A stretch of DNA of 64,000 nt, taken from the NCBI GenBank assembly GCA_030068075.1, contig CM057826.1:51541116-51605115 (forward strand), written 5' to 3'. Under the pieces are notes generated by a model. That model was given only the letters and a program-made list of their open reading frames with translations, did no database searches and was not told the origin of the DNA. Both the position numbers and the translations under genes were made by a program. The DNA is from Paguma larvata. Lineage: Eukaryota > Chordata > Mammalia > Carnivora > Viverridae. Position 1 is the stretch's first letter. Every line of letters begins with the position of its first letter. Positions 33,908-44,870 of this stretch are shown here, piece after piece.

Positions 33908-36060
33908 TCTATCAATGGCTGTATGGTTAAATACATATATTTAAGTTAATCTTTCTTGGTGCCCTCGGGATCTTACAAGGCTTTAAGAAGACTTTGATCA
34001 GAAATAATCATATTATACTATAAATGCAGATGGTCAACATTAATCTATCTTGTGCATATCATAGTAGGTTTGTGTATTTTTCATCTTCTAAAAAGGAGAT
34101 GGAAAATAATTTAGAGTCTTCGATTAAATGGATGTAATACATACTGATAAAGAACATGTCTAAGTCCAACCAATCAGGTATTTCAGGGTCATCAAGAAAA
34201 CACCTGTCAACCTAGAATAACAAAAGCTTATCACAAATATTCACAATACCATAAAGCAGATTAAATTACTTGTAATCGTATAGTCATTGGGCTTTGGTTC
34301 TCCTAGCTACAGAATATTCAGTAGGCTTTATCAATAATAGTTGTTTGGTCTTGAAAGATATGACAAATTTGAACTGAGAAAACTAAATTATATTTCTTTG
34401 CCAGCATTTATACTTCCCAAAAGTGAGGATTTAATTGATGATATTTCAATATGAAAGGTTGTATTAAACCCCCACCTATCTACTCACTTTCAATCCAGAG
34501 CTACTTAGGAAGTGACAGATTCCCTTCACATTCATCCCATTTACTTTCTTAGTCCCTGCCCCAATCATCTCTGTTAATTTAAGAACTAGATCCATCTCCC
34601 TAACGAGCATGCTATACTACGAATGGCTGGCATTGAGGTAGAAGAGTAAACAGTTGGTGTGAATTTCTATGAAGAAGGGGTAGAATATATGAAGTCTAAT
34701 CAGTCATGTTTGAAAGTAATGAAAGTTAATTCACAGGAATCTACTTGACTCAGTTTCCTTTACATGAAGCCCTCAAGAACAACATCTTTCAAAGGCCTTT
34801 TCCCCTAACTCCACCAAACAAAAAAATATGAAGTCTTTCTCTTTATTATACCATGAACCCAGCTTTTACACAGCACCCAGATTTCTCCCTATGCAATTAA
34901 CAACTCTCTCATCCCAATTTGATTTAAATAACTTATTCCCAGAAATTTGTATGACTCTAATTACACTTAAATTTTTGGAAGCATATATTCATTATTTTCA
35001 GTAATAACTTCATTCAGAAGTCTTTTTATATTTCATGTATCCTAGAGCTTATTCTGAAAATCTCTGGTGACTTGCCCATATGATTCTTGAGCTGAGTACC
35101 TAACTGGTGGTCTTTGGATACACTGGACCAAATAGAGAAATTTTCAGTCCACATTCATATCTGATCTCATTTTTCCCTACTCTGGGATAAGCAGTGGGCT
35201 TATAAGTTTTTCACCGAAACAGACAAATGAAGGTTATACCTTTACTAGGTCCCCAAAGAATAGCCTCTCCAAAAAACATTGGTTAACAGTGGTGGTTGGA
35301 TAATACTTTTATTACTTTGGTTTAACTTTAAACTTATAATATCAATAATATTCTTACCCAGAGCAAGATAAAGTACAATAGGCAATTAAAGTATGACATT
35401 GGCTTAAGATGCACTCAACTTCAAATTTTTCACACTTTTTGTAAATTTGCTGTGCTGGAAACCTTTTCTTCTTCCTGTTCAGCATTTGGAACAAAGCATG
35501 TACATGTCTACAGACCTATTTGTCAAGAAATAAAAGTAATGAATGAGAGTCATATTCGAATAACAAGAGTGGACTAGACATAAGAGAATAGAACAGGCTT
35601 AGGCAGCTTCAATTCTCCATTTTAAAATGACTTACTATTGTTGGGAATATTAGAACATCAAAAAGATAAATTCAAAACTCAAATTAGTTCCTGTCCTCCC
35701 AGGAGAGACAGCCTGCATGATTCTGATCTGTCTTTCATGTGTCGTTCTCACTCACACTTACAATTTCAAGGGCTAGAGTGTCATTCCAATATGCAAAGGA
35801 GCATTGGCATTAATGAGAGTTATATTTAGAGTTCCTTCTACTGGGAGATAGAATATAATATTAAACTTGTGAATTTTAAGGTCACAACAAGGACGTATTG
35901 ACAAGCTAAAGTTTCAAAACTATGTAGATTAGCTACTTGGATAATCACAGACTCAATAAATCAGTTCAAATTAAAAGAGACAAGTTTGTTCATTCTTTCC
36001 ACAATTAAGGATTTGTCATAATAGGGCTACGTTATATTCTGCTAACAAGCCTAAAATATC
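33908..36060. other. 2.1 kb without a recognised repeat or gene
   Basis: I see no SINE, L1, LTR or MIR here, and no frame of note (the open frame at 35638-35829 is short and domainless). It is one of the longest stretches in the window without a recognisable transposon, so it is a candidate place to look for conserved non-coding sequence. Confidence 0.35.
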
Positions 36061-36330
36061 ACTGATTTATTTTTTTTAAAAAAATCTATTTCTCCCTCAT
36101 ACCACATAGCTACCATGTTAGGTCTTTTCACCCCTGGTACCGAATGACAGAGCAACAACCATCTCACAGGCTGCTGGTCACTTTGACAATGGGAAAAATA
36201 GATCTAGACTGTATTGCACAAGTGATTAATTTTCTGCCTTGAAGTGTCCCTCACATCTCTTACAAATTATTGGCTGAAACAAACCGTATGACTGCACCCA
36301 ACAGTAATGGGGAAGGAAAGTACAATCTTT
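36061..36330. repeat. Possible ancient interspersed repeat
   Basis: TATTTCTCCCTCATACCACATAGC, AGTGATTAATTTTCTGCCTTGAAGTGTCCCTCACATC (about 36,221-36,257), and TTATTGGCTGAAACAAACCGTATGACTGCACCCAACAGTAATGGGG..GGAAAGTACAATC (36,266-36,328) resemble the minus-strand form of an old mammalian repeat that I cannot name. Confidence 0.4.
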
Positions 36331-36636
36331 AACACAACAACAACAAAAGTCCCTGTCCTTAGAAACTTAGAAACTAGTGAAGGAAGTCATATACTTACAA
36401 GATAGATAAATAAATGAAGATAACTCTCCATCATAGTAACTGATTGGAAGAGATAATCAATGATGTGGTAGAGAGTAATGTGAGAGGAGAGAGATGAACA
36501 AGAAGGCCCATTTCAGATAATGTCCTTAGTTACAAAATAAAGTAAACAGTAGGTACATTTGATATCTTACCCTTGACCTTGCAGGTCCACTCTTCTTCCT
36601 TTTCCACCCTCCTCTGTGCTTTGAGAGGTGGACATG

Positions 36637-37956
36637 TGAAAGACAACAAAATATGCCACTTTGGTATATACTGAATAGTTTGAACTGTAGTCACTTGAAA
36701 AATAGCAAATGCAGAGACAGGCATCTCTGAATTCCCCTTATCTGCCTAAAGACAGATCCTCCAAAAGGAGCTCAATTCTCCTAAATCTCCTCTCCAGGAG
36801 TTTTATCAAACAGGGAAGATTGATTCTTTTTCTGGTGTTGAACTATCAATTTTGGAAAGGAGGACCTGAGACAAGTCCACTGTTGTGGGGACACAGGGAT
36901 AGCTATTTGAATTGAAATGTGCTGGGATAAAAGTATCTTTGGGATACAATAATGAAGGCCAAGTTTTAAATACAAATATTTAGGATGAGCTTATAATTGA
37001 GTTATTGGATCCTTGATAGAGAATTGGTCCCTAAGTCGAGTCACACAGAGTCAGAAGTTAGGGATCAAGAGGTAATAGATCAGGGGCTGCTAAAGGAAAG
37101 GAAAGAGAGATATGAGTCTGGGTAAATTAGAGCAGAAGGATGCAAAGAAGGGTCCTCCTGAAGGGTAAGCTGTTTAGCAGATCTGTGCTAGGATGAGGCC
37201 TTGCCCTCATGAATTACACAGAGTGGTAACCTCAGGTAAACATCCTGCTAGCTTCAGTTTGCTAGAGAAGAAACAGATTCTCAGACAGGAAATCTGATCT
37301 GACTAGCTTTAGGAAGAGAGTAGACTAGTAAGACAGTAATTTTATGTGTGTCAAATTGACCAGATCACGGAATGCCCAGGCATTTGGTCAAACATTTTTC
37401 TGGGTGTGTCTGTGACAATGTTCCTGGATAAGATTAAAATTTGAATCAGTAGACTGAGTAAAACAGTCCAAGTGGGTCCCATCCAATCAGTTATTTAGGC
37501 CAATCAGGCCTAAATAAACCAAAAGGCTGGCCTCTTTGTAAGTAAGAGGGAACTCCTCCTTCCTAACTGCTTTGAGCTGGGATATAAGTTCTACCCTGGC
37601 TTCATACTCAAACTGAAAGAAGACTGACTCATCACAGGAGAGGAGACTTGAACAACTTTGCCACCCAACAGCATACCTTCCCGCTGTTCTTCTAAGGGCC
37701 AATTCATTTGTCCTAAAAATCATTTACTCTCTCCTAGGAGGCCTACATCCCCCACTTTCCCTTCCCCAATTAAAATAGTGTTTAAGTCTGAATCCTAAGT
37801 AACCTCAGAGACTTACTCAATTTTCCTTGAGTATATGTGAGATATATGTGTTAATAAACTTCTGTTTGTTTTCCTCCTGTTAATCTGTCTTTTATTACAC
37901 AGATCTTAACTAAGAACTCAAAAGAATGGAGAAAAAAATATTTTTCTTTCCCTACA
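36637..37956 (+). mobile_element. ERV1-type LTR with 4-bp duplication
   Basis: Begins TGAAAGACAACAAAATATGCC and ends TTTCCCTACA. The 4-mer CATG lies directly outside both ends (36,633-36,636 and 37,957-37,960), and 4-bp duplications are typical of class I (gammaretrovirus-like) ERVs. It shares the GTGTTAATAAACTTCTGTTTG region (37,848-37,868, containing an AATAAA signal), GTTAATCTGTCTTTTATTACACAGA and terminus with the LTR at 11,847-12,343. It is about 820 bp longer than that copy, largely through extra sequence in the middle. No retroviral genes adjoin. Confidence 0.65.
37335..37745 (+). repeat. Ancient repeat inside the ERV1-type LTR
   Basis: TTTTATGTGTGTCAAATTGACCAG..CGGAATGCCCAGGCATTTGGTCAAACATTTTTCTGGGTGTGTCTGTGA (37,339-37,413), ATCAGTAGACTGAGTAAAACAG, and GGTCCCATCCAATCAG follow a well-spread mammalian repeat that I recognise but cannot name. 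The shorter LTR copy at 11,847 lacks it. Either it inserted in the LTR or the two LTR halves flank older DNA; I cannot tell which. Confidence 0.55.
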
Positions 37957-38251
37957 CATGTATGGACTCCATTCACTCTCCCTCTGGCTTCCAGTTAGTC
38001 TCCACCACTTAGAAGCAGAAGGGTGAAATCAGGGAAAGGCAGAAGAATGAAGTCTTCACTCCATTTAGGGTAGAGAGGCTGCTGGCTGGGTGTAATCCCC
38101 AGCTCTATTTACAACTCCTGTCACATGTATTCCTGTGCCCAGAGTAGTGGCCAAACCCTCCCCAGTTCTTTTCTGGCCTAAGAGTGGTAATTTCCTGATG
38201 TTCCTAGTCCCAGAGAATTACGCTACCCATTGTGGTTTCCCTAACTGCCAC

Positions 38252-38457
38252 AGACTGAATTGTGTCCCCCAAAATTCATATGTGAGGACACAGTGAGAAG
38301 GCAGCCCTCTGCAAGCCAAGAAGAGAGCCCTTACCATAACCATGCTGGCAACCTGACCTCAGACTTCCAGCCTCCAAAACTGTGGGAAATATAAATTTCT
38401 GTTGTCTAAACCACCCAGTCTATGGTACTTTGTTATGGCAACCTGGGCAAACACACT
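38252..38457 (+). mobile_element. MLT1-type (ERVL-MaLR) LTR with internal deletion
   Basis: GACTGAATTGTGTCCCCCAAAATTCATATGTG (38,253-38,284) jumps to GAGGACACAGTGAGAAGGCAGCC, then CAAGCCAAGAAGAGAGCCC, CCAGCCTCCAAAACTGTGGGAAATATAAATTTCTGTTGTCTAAACCACCCAGTCTATGGTACTTTGTTATGG (38,368-38,439). Both ends of the MaLR LTR are present while its middle is missing. Confidence 0.8.
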
Positions 38458-38754
38458 AGCCTATAACCTTATAAGAATCGCTTTATTAAATTCTCAAATT
38501 ACCTACTATGAGGTTACCATCTTTGTTCTTCTGAGATCCTTACTAAGGCAAATATGTGCCTTTAATTCTCATTTGTCACAAACTTATAATTATTATTATA
38601 AACTTATGATTTCTCACAAACTTATAATTCCTATATACATGACAGATTATGACTTAGAAAATTAGAACAAACTATTATTTAAAAAGGAGAAATATTTAAG
38701 TCAATATACCATTTGTGTTTTATTTAAGGCACAATACAGCATAATTATTCATAT

Positions 38755-38970
38755 AAGGGGACTAGAAGGCTAGGCAGACCTGGGGTTTAAAGCCAATCTC
38801 TGCACAGAGTGGCAAGGTTAGGTTCCAAGTTATCTCTCTAATGTTCGTGTTCCTCTCCCGTCAAGTGAGCATCATCATTTGCTTTATAACCAATGCAGTT
38901 ACTATAGGGTTGCAGTAACTGCCCAAAGTGAACCAGAGAAAGTGTTACTAATTATTATTATTGTTACTCT
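38755..38970 (+). mobile_element. MIR SINE
   Basis: GGCAGACCTGGGGTTTAAAGCC (38,773-38,794), a diverged core, CAAGTTATCTCTCTAATGTTCGTGTTCC, ATAGGGTTGCAGTAACTGCCC and ATTATTATTATTGTTACTC at the end. Confidence 0.75.
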
Positions 38971-39745
38971 CTTACCAAAAATCCTTTTGTGATACTGCTA
39001 TTTTTGGAAGCTTCTTCAATCTTGGGTTGAAGAATGGGTGTTAGTCCTCACGACCCTCACAGCCAAAGGGATTTTGAAATTAAGGAGAATAAATTAATAC
39101 CCATCAAAAAGCTCCAAAATCAATAGGAACTAGGGCCAGGAAATGTCCTGAATTTTGTCTACAAAACATTCTCTTTAGAAGGGAAGCTAATCAAGGAATT
39201 ATTACCTTTAATGAAGTTCTTATATTACATGCAGGGCACTTGATATAATTTACTGTAATTAATTACTTTTCTATGCTTAGAGGAAGTTGTTTGACAAACT
39301 ATTTGTCCTGCCCCATAGATTCTCTCATTATCCCTTTTCTTCCCTGCTGCCAGAACAAACAGACATGACCTATACAAAGAGCTAAAAACTACTAACATCA
39401 GCCCCTACTTCAGCAACTGACATAAGACATATTCACATAAGACCTTACTTAATTTTTCTTTAATAATACAGAATTTTCTATGGTTCAGTCAATAAGCAAC
39501 TTACAGGGCAGTCAAGCCAGACTCTTAAATCTGCACATATGATGAACCTTTGTAATAGGAAAAAGGATTTTTCAGCAGGCAGATTGAATCATGAAAAGTC
39601 TGAAAATCAACAATTTATGCAAAAAGTTATGCAACAAGAAATTCTTAGCTTTTTAAATCCAATGTCCAAAAATAATTTCTAATAAATTGCTACTTACACA
39701 TGACCTTGAGAGATACCTAATCAACTCATACTTCCAAGATGAGAG
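38971..39745. other. No gene or named repeat seen
   Basis: AT-rich spacer between two MIR copies; nothing recognised. Confidence 0.35.
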
Positions 39746-39749
39746 TGTT

Positions 39750-39935
39750 AAATGAATGATAAGACCTTGATCAAGTCCGTTAACCTGTATAGTTTTTAGA
39801 TTCCTCATTAAAATGGGGGTAATAATAGCACACAGGCCAAGGGCTGCTGAAAGAATGAAATGAAATAGGGCATGCAAAGTAGTTCCTGATACACAGGAAA
39901 GCATTCAATCACTGTTCGCTATTCTATTATCATAA
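39750..39935 (+). mobile_element. MIR SINE
   Basis: GACCTTGATCAAGTCCGTTAACCTG (39,761-39,785), TTAGATTCCTCATTAAAATGGGGGTAATAATAGCA (39,796-39,830), GCTGAAAGAATGAAATG, GTTCCTGATACACAGGAAAGCATTCAATCA, CTATTATC. Typical MIR order from the core onwards. Confidence 0.8.
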
Positions 39936-41263
39936 TATCTGATACCCATTCTAGCTATAGAATACTATAACCTATTGCCCTTTTAAAAAATTGACTCATC
40001 CTACAATAGAAAGGAGCTATTCTTACTGTTGTATCACCATTATTTTAGTTTAAGGTTTAGTTTAAGGCAAACTAATGTTTGCTGTAAACATTTGTATCCC
40101 AAAAAGAATGACAGTTTTCAGTTTCAAAGTTATCTGTGTGACTTATCCATGAAGATCACTGGCTTATTTTAAAAAATTCCATACCAATAAGCAATAATGC
40201 TGTTTCCGATTTCTTGCTCATCACAGTCTAGAATAAAACAAGGGTAAATTTTACGCTAAGCAGCTTAAAGAGACTAGAAAAACATGTTTTAAATATCAAA
40301 TCCTAAATATCTATTGATTTGCTTCAAGGATTCATTTTAACTATGCAATTAATAACTTTAAAAAAGAGCAAAAAATGACCGCATAGAGAAGATCTTATTC
40401 ATGTTTGAAGTTTCTGAGTTTTCTGATAGGTATTTCCTTTATAACTCCAAGTACCTTTGTGAAATGGGAAGAGGGTATAGTCCCAAACAGCTTACAATAT
40501 GAGGCAATGTTTCTAATGTGCACTCATGCCACATAGATGGTCTTCCTTATTGGAAGAATTAGTCAGAAGGAAGGCACACTCATCCATTCAAACATTTCAC
40601 AGTCCACTTTTTTCCCCTCAGTCAGGACCCAAAATGTAAGGAGTTAAGCAAATGAAACTCTAGTTCTTTTAAATACCTTTCTGTTCTACTTATTTTCTTC
40701 GGAAAGAAAAGTCTTAGGACAATAACTACTTTGTTTCATAAATTAATTGCTGTTATATTAGTTAAGAGTTACTCTATCAAAATATAATTCAAGCAAAGTT
40801 GGCATGCTAGTCAAGATATTCTATATTAAAGTCTAATGCTAGATGAAGTTTGAACTTTCCTATAGGATCAGAACAAAACAGGATTTAATATTGATTTTTC
40901 CAAGATAAATATTCATGAGACAAATCCCCAGTATCATGCCATAAACAAATGCCTCAGACCTTATATTCATTCTCACCTAGAGTTAATAACCACCACCAAA
41001 GTCTGGGAAATAAATGGGTCCAAGGTAAGTGTCCTTTAAAACTTTCAAAAACTTCTGACTGTGGACTGTTATACAAGATAACTTTCTCGGAGTCTCCAAA
41101 GTCAATGTAATAAAAACAAGAACAAACATATATGTCAAATAATTCTTAATTAATTAATTTATAGATTTTTTAAATGGAAGTACACCTATTAAAGTGGTTT
41201 GCACACAGCAGCCTGTTTGCAATCTATGGCAAAACAATTAAAACCCCTTGGCATCGCTGCAGT
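39936..41263. other. No gene or named repeat seen
   Basis: AT-rich with a short direct repeat (TTTAGTTTAAGGTTTAGTTTAAGG near 40,044-40,067). I see no transposon or coding signal. Confidence 0.35.
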
Positions 41264-41277
41264 AAGAAATACATTAA

Positions 41278-41492
41278 GGGGTGCCTAGATGGCTCAGTCA
41301 GTTAAGCATCCAACTGCCACTCAGGTCATGATCTCATGGTCCTTGAGTCCGAGCCCCATTCCGGGCTCTGTGCTCACAGCTCAGAGCCTGGAGCCTGCTT
41401 TGGATTCTCTGTCTTCTCTCTGCACCCATTCCCTACTCACACTCTCTCTTTTTACCAAAATAAATTTAAAATATATATATTTAAAAAAAAAG
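41278..41492 (+). mobile_element. SINEC, 5' half of a SINE-L1 composite
   Basis: GGGGTGCCTAGATGGCTCAG head, GGTCATGATCTCATGG, CAGCTCAGAGCCTGGAGCCTGC, CT block and an AAAATAAATTTAAAATATATATATTTAAAAAAAAA tail. The 14-mer AAGAAATACATTAA ends directly at its 5' end (41,264-41,277). There is no second copy of that 14-mer at its own 3' end; the match is found only after the adjoining L1. Confidence 0.93.
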
Positions 41493-41777
41493 TAGACTAG
41501 AAGGGAGGGAAGCAAAAATAATATAAAAACAGGGAGAGAGACAAAATATAAGAGACTCTTAAATATAGATAACAAACTGAGGGTTGCTGGCGGGATTGTG
41601 GGTGGAGGGATAGGCTAAATGGGCAAGGGGCATTAAGGAGGACACTTGTTGGGATGAGCACTGGATGTTATATGTAGGGGGTGAATTACTGGATTTTACT
41701 TCTGAAATCATTATTGTACTATATGCTAACTAATTTAGATGTGAATTAATAAAATAAAAATCTTAAAAATTAAAAAC
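41493..41777 (+). mobile_element. L1 3' end, 3' half of a SINE-L1 composite
   Basis: Carnivore L1 3' UTR: GGGAAGCAAAAATAATATAAAAACAGGGAG..., TAAGAGACTCTTAAATATAGA, TGGGCAAGGGGCATTAAGGAGGACACTTGTTGGGATGAGCACTGG (41,621-41,665), ATTTCTGAAATCATTATTG-type end and an A-rich tail. AAGAAACACATTAA (41,778-41,791) follows, matching the 14-mer before the SINE with one mismatch. Confidence 0.93.
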
Positions 41778-41791
41778 AAGAAACACATTAA

Positions 41792-42889
41792 GAATTGCCA
41801 AGAAATTCTCTTTTGGGGTCTATGATCCAAGCTGTTCGTTTACAAACTGGCCCCTGTACATTAAGGGCAAGGAGAAACCAAAGAAACAGACCACTCCAGA
41901 TTGGTAAGCTGTCATTTCAATAAGCAAAGGAACTTACAATATGAGGCTTGTCTTGGGGTGCTGCAAGACAAGCAGATCTCTATACTAGCCTGCCAGAATC
42001 TTAAAGGTTTACATATGGGCCTTAACTAGGTTCCATCACATGTACCATCAATGGCCTCAACTACAAGTCACTCTTTCAAGGTTGTGTCCTTGAAAACAGC
42101 TCCAGCTGTAGGAAATGGTGGGCAGGACATACATTCCAAGGGGAGGGACCAAAGAGGTTCCTATTGCCCAGATCCAGGTCTCAGGTTTACTAGAGGTTAC
42201 ATCCTCTTAATGATCTCCTACAATATAAGCAAATAATTAAGACATCTACTTCTATCCATGGATCCCCATCCAATGATAACTGTGGAACTAGAAAGCCCTA
42301 TCATGTCAAAACAGTGGATGGGTAACAGGTTTTGTGGCATGCACAGCAGAGTACACACAGAACTTAGAGCATGCCTTCACTCCATCATTTCTTCAAGTCA
42401 TTCTGCCTATGGTATAGAGAGGGGACACAGCAGGAACAATGCTAACAAGAAAATCCTTTCCTAACCTCTATCTCCATCCAACCCCACCTTGTCAACATTC
42501 AAGAAGGAAAGGCAGCTATGAAACAGATAATAGGATCTAATTTATTTGCTCATTGCCCCCAACAGAAAGCACAAATGTAGACAGACACCATACCTTTATC
42601 CTGCCTTGTGTTTTTCCTATTTAGGACCCTACATAAGATGAGAGTATCTGAGAATCTCGCTGCGTGCATTGTCTTTGCTCTGCTGTCAGTCTGATAGCAC
42701 TCCTGTTTCTTCACCCAAGCCTGGGCTCAGCAACTCACTGATGAGCCTTAATTCAGAGCCAGAGGGAAACGGGGTAGTAAAAGAACAGAAAATTCATCCT
42801 AGTATGGGCACAATCCTATGTGATCCTCCAAAAGCTAACAGCGGGCAACCCCACAGGCAGGTGCAACAGATTAGTGCAAAGTAGAAATC
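41792..42889. other. No gene or named repeat seen
   Basis: Slightly richer in GC than its surroundings. Open frames at 42051-42236, 42258-42464 and 42669-42884 are short, in series on one strand but in no consistent frame, and show no domain or splice pattern that I can support. Confidence 0.35.
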
Positions 42890-43040
42890 AAGGTCATAAT
42901 ATCAATAATGTCTAAGCACTAATTATGTACTAGATGTTAAATAAGGCACTCTCTGAATTTCATCTCTAGAATTCTGAAAAAAAATCTCACAGATGGAAGA
43001 ACTGAGACTATGAATTTACCTGCCCCTTTCAAGGATTCAC
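42890..43040 (-). mobile_element. MIR SINE, minus strand
   Basis: AATATCAATAATGTCTAAGCACTAATTATGTACTAGATGTTAAATAAGGCACT.., AAAATCTCACAGATGGAAGAACTGAGACTATGAATTTACCTGCCC: reverse-complement MIR order with the expected 'cagatgaggaaactgag' type core. Confidence 0.7.
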
Positions 43041-43228
43041 CTTAATCCAAACCTTATTCCAGTGCCTGAGTGTTTTTCATAACACTATATCTCAAAGACC
43101 AAAGGTTTTTGGTGAAGAAGAAACTAATGAGGGTTAGAAAAAAAGAACTAAAACAACTTTGAAAGGAGAGTCACACACCTTCCTATCTTAAGCTTCAGCC
43201 CCCGGCCCACCAAGAAGACCTGAACCAT

Positions 43229-43412
43229 TTCTCAAATTCTTACTTCGTAACCCTGCATCAGAATCACCTGGGGAGATCATTTAAAATTCAGATTCCTGGG
43301 CCCTACTCCAGCTCTAATGAACTCATATCTCTAAGATAGGGACGAGCAAAGTGCATTTTTAATTGTGATCCCACAGTGAATTTTAACTAGTTCTCCAGGT
43401 GAACCATTGGAT
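43229..43412 (+). mobile_element. MER5A-type hAT-Charlie DNA transposon
   Basis: TTTCTCAAATTC.., CCTGCATCAGAATCACCTGGGGAGATCATTTAAAATTCAGATTCCTGGGCCCTACTCCAG (43,252-43,311), ATCTCTAAGATAGGGACGAGCAAAGTGCATTTTTAA and GTTCTCCAGGTGAACC follow the MER5A consensus. Non-autonomous, no transposase. Confidence 0.88.
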
Positions 43413-44670
43413 TTGATGATTCAGAAAAGGAAAAAGGCAGTCTAAAAATCTCTACCAGAAATTCAAAGATAAAAAAGACATTTCAAAGTAACGACCCAGG
43501 AAGAAGCTTTTGCTTGTCAGCCGCATACATTTTTAAATTTTTTTTAGGAGAACAGTTATTATCAACAAACAGCTGAAGGAAATCTAGTCCATTTATTTTA
43601 CTTGTTTTGACATCTGCAGATAATGACAAGCTAAAGGGAAAAACAGGTTTAAGGACTGTAGCAATTAGTTAATTTGTCACTGATTATTAAAAAATAATAT
43701 ATGCAGCTCTGTGGTTCTCCAGAGGGAAGAGTTACAAATTACTACGGTTGTTGTCGTTGCCACTGCCACTGCTGATGTTATTGTTGTTTTTAAAGAACTG
43801 TAGCCTCCATATGTTTGTGAATATTAATACTGTCTGAGGTTTGTCTGGTTTCCATGGCCACCTCAGTTCCTTCTGCCCGCAGGATGTGAGGCACTGGCAG
43901 TCAGAATTATGAGGAAGTCCACATATATAAATACAACCTGGGAAGCAGTTCAATCTGGAAACAGCCTCTTCCCTTCCCACAATTCCCCACCTTGTTCATT
44001 TTGATGCATTGACCGAAATGCACCTGCTTCCAGTCCACTAGCCCTTCAGACTTATTTTCTCTCCAACTCCCCTCGATTCCTCTGGTCACCCTCCTGTCAA
44101 TGTATTCCTTAGACACACATTCTTAGACACACATTCTCACTCAAACCTTTGGGCAACACTTCCTCTAAGTTATTTTCTAAACTGAAACCTGGCTTTCCCT
44201 GGATCATGATAATACAGTACAGAGATCCTGGTGATGTCATCTTTTTTCTCCCTGCTAACCCACCCCTACTTCCATCATCCCAATGTCTTGGAACTAGAAG
44301 TAGGTCACAACCATTCTCAATATTTCTGCCTCCTCTACTGTTTCATTATTTCCTCTCAAGAACTCCTCCCTACTTTTAACTTCCCCTGTCTAATAGGCCA
44401 TCCTCCTGATCTCACCCTTTTTCTTCCAATCTCTGGGGGACCCCCACCCCAGCTTTCCTGATTGTCCTTGTCCTCTCTTATCCACCTGAGAGATTACATA
44501 TGAACTAGACCCCTGCCACAGCTACTTTATCTCCCGTACTCCAAAGCTGTTGTTTCAGCTCCATCTTTTGTTGATTTAAGCTCCACTTACAGGCCCAGAT
44601 CGAATGCTTCTGGCATTGTGATAATTTTCCTACAAATTGACTGACATTATCTCTGCATTGCCAAAGCATG
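43413..44670. other. No gene or named repeat seen
   Basis: Contains a GTT/GCC-type low-complexity stretch (43,745-43,792), a 15-bp direct repeat (TTAGACACACATTCT twice at about 44,109-44,138) and pyrimidine-rich sequence at 44,330-44,460. The open frames at 44149-44379 and 44231-44461 overlap in two frames within that pyrimidine-rich sequence, which argues for composition and not coding. Confidence 0.35.
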
Positions 44671-44674
44671 AGAG

Positions 44675-44870
44675 CAGTAGGATGCAGTGCTTAGGACTGT
44701 GGTTTCTGGATGAAACTACATAGGTAAAGATCTGGCTTCACCATGCATTGCTTCTGTGATTCAGAGCAAGATATTTAACCATTCTAGGCCTTAGTTTCCT
44801 CATCCATAAAATGATGAAAATAATAGCATCTATTTGATAGGGTTGTTATGAAGATTGAAAAAGAGAACTC
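44675..44870 (+). mobile_element. MIR SINE
   Basis: TAGGATGCAGTGCTTAGGACTGTGG.., TCTGTGATTCAGAGCAAGATATTTAACCATTCTAGGCCTTAGTTTCCTCATCCATAAAATGATGAAAATAATAGC (44,752-44,827), GATAGGGTTGTTATGAAGATTGAA (44,837-44,860). A well-preserved MIR core. Confidence 0.9.
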
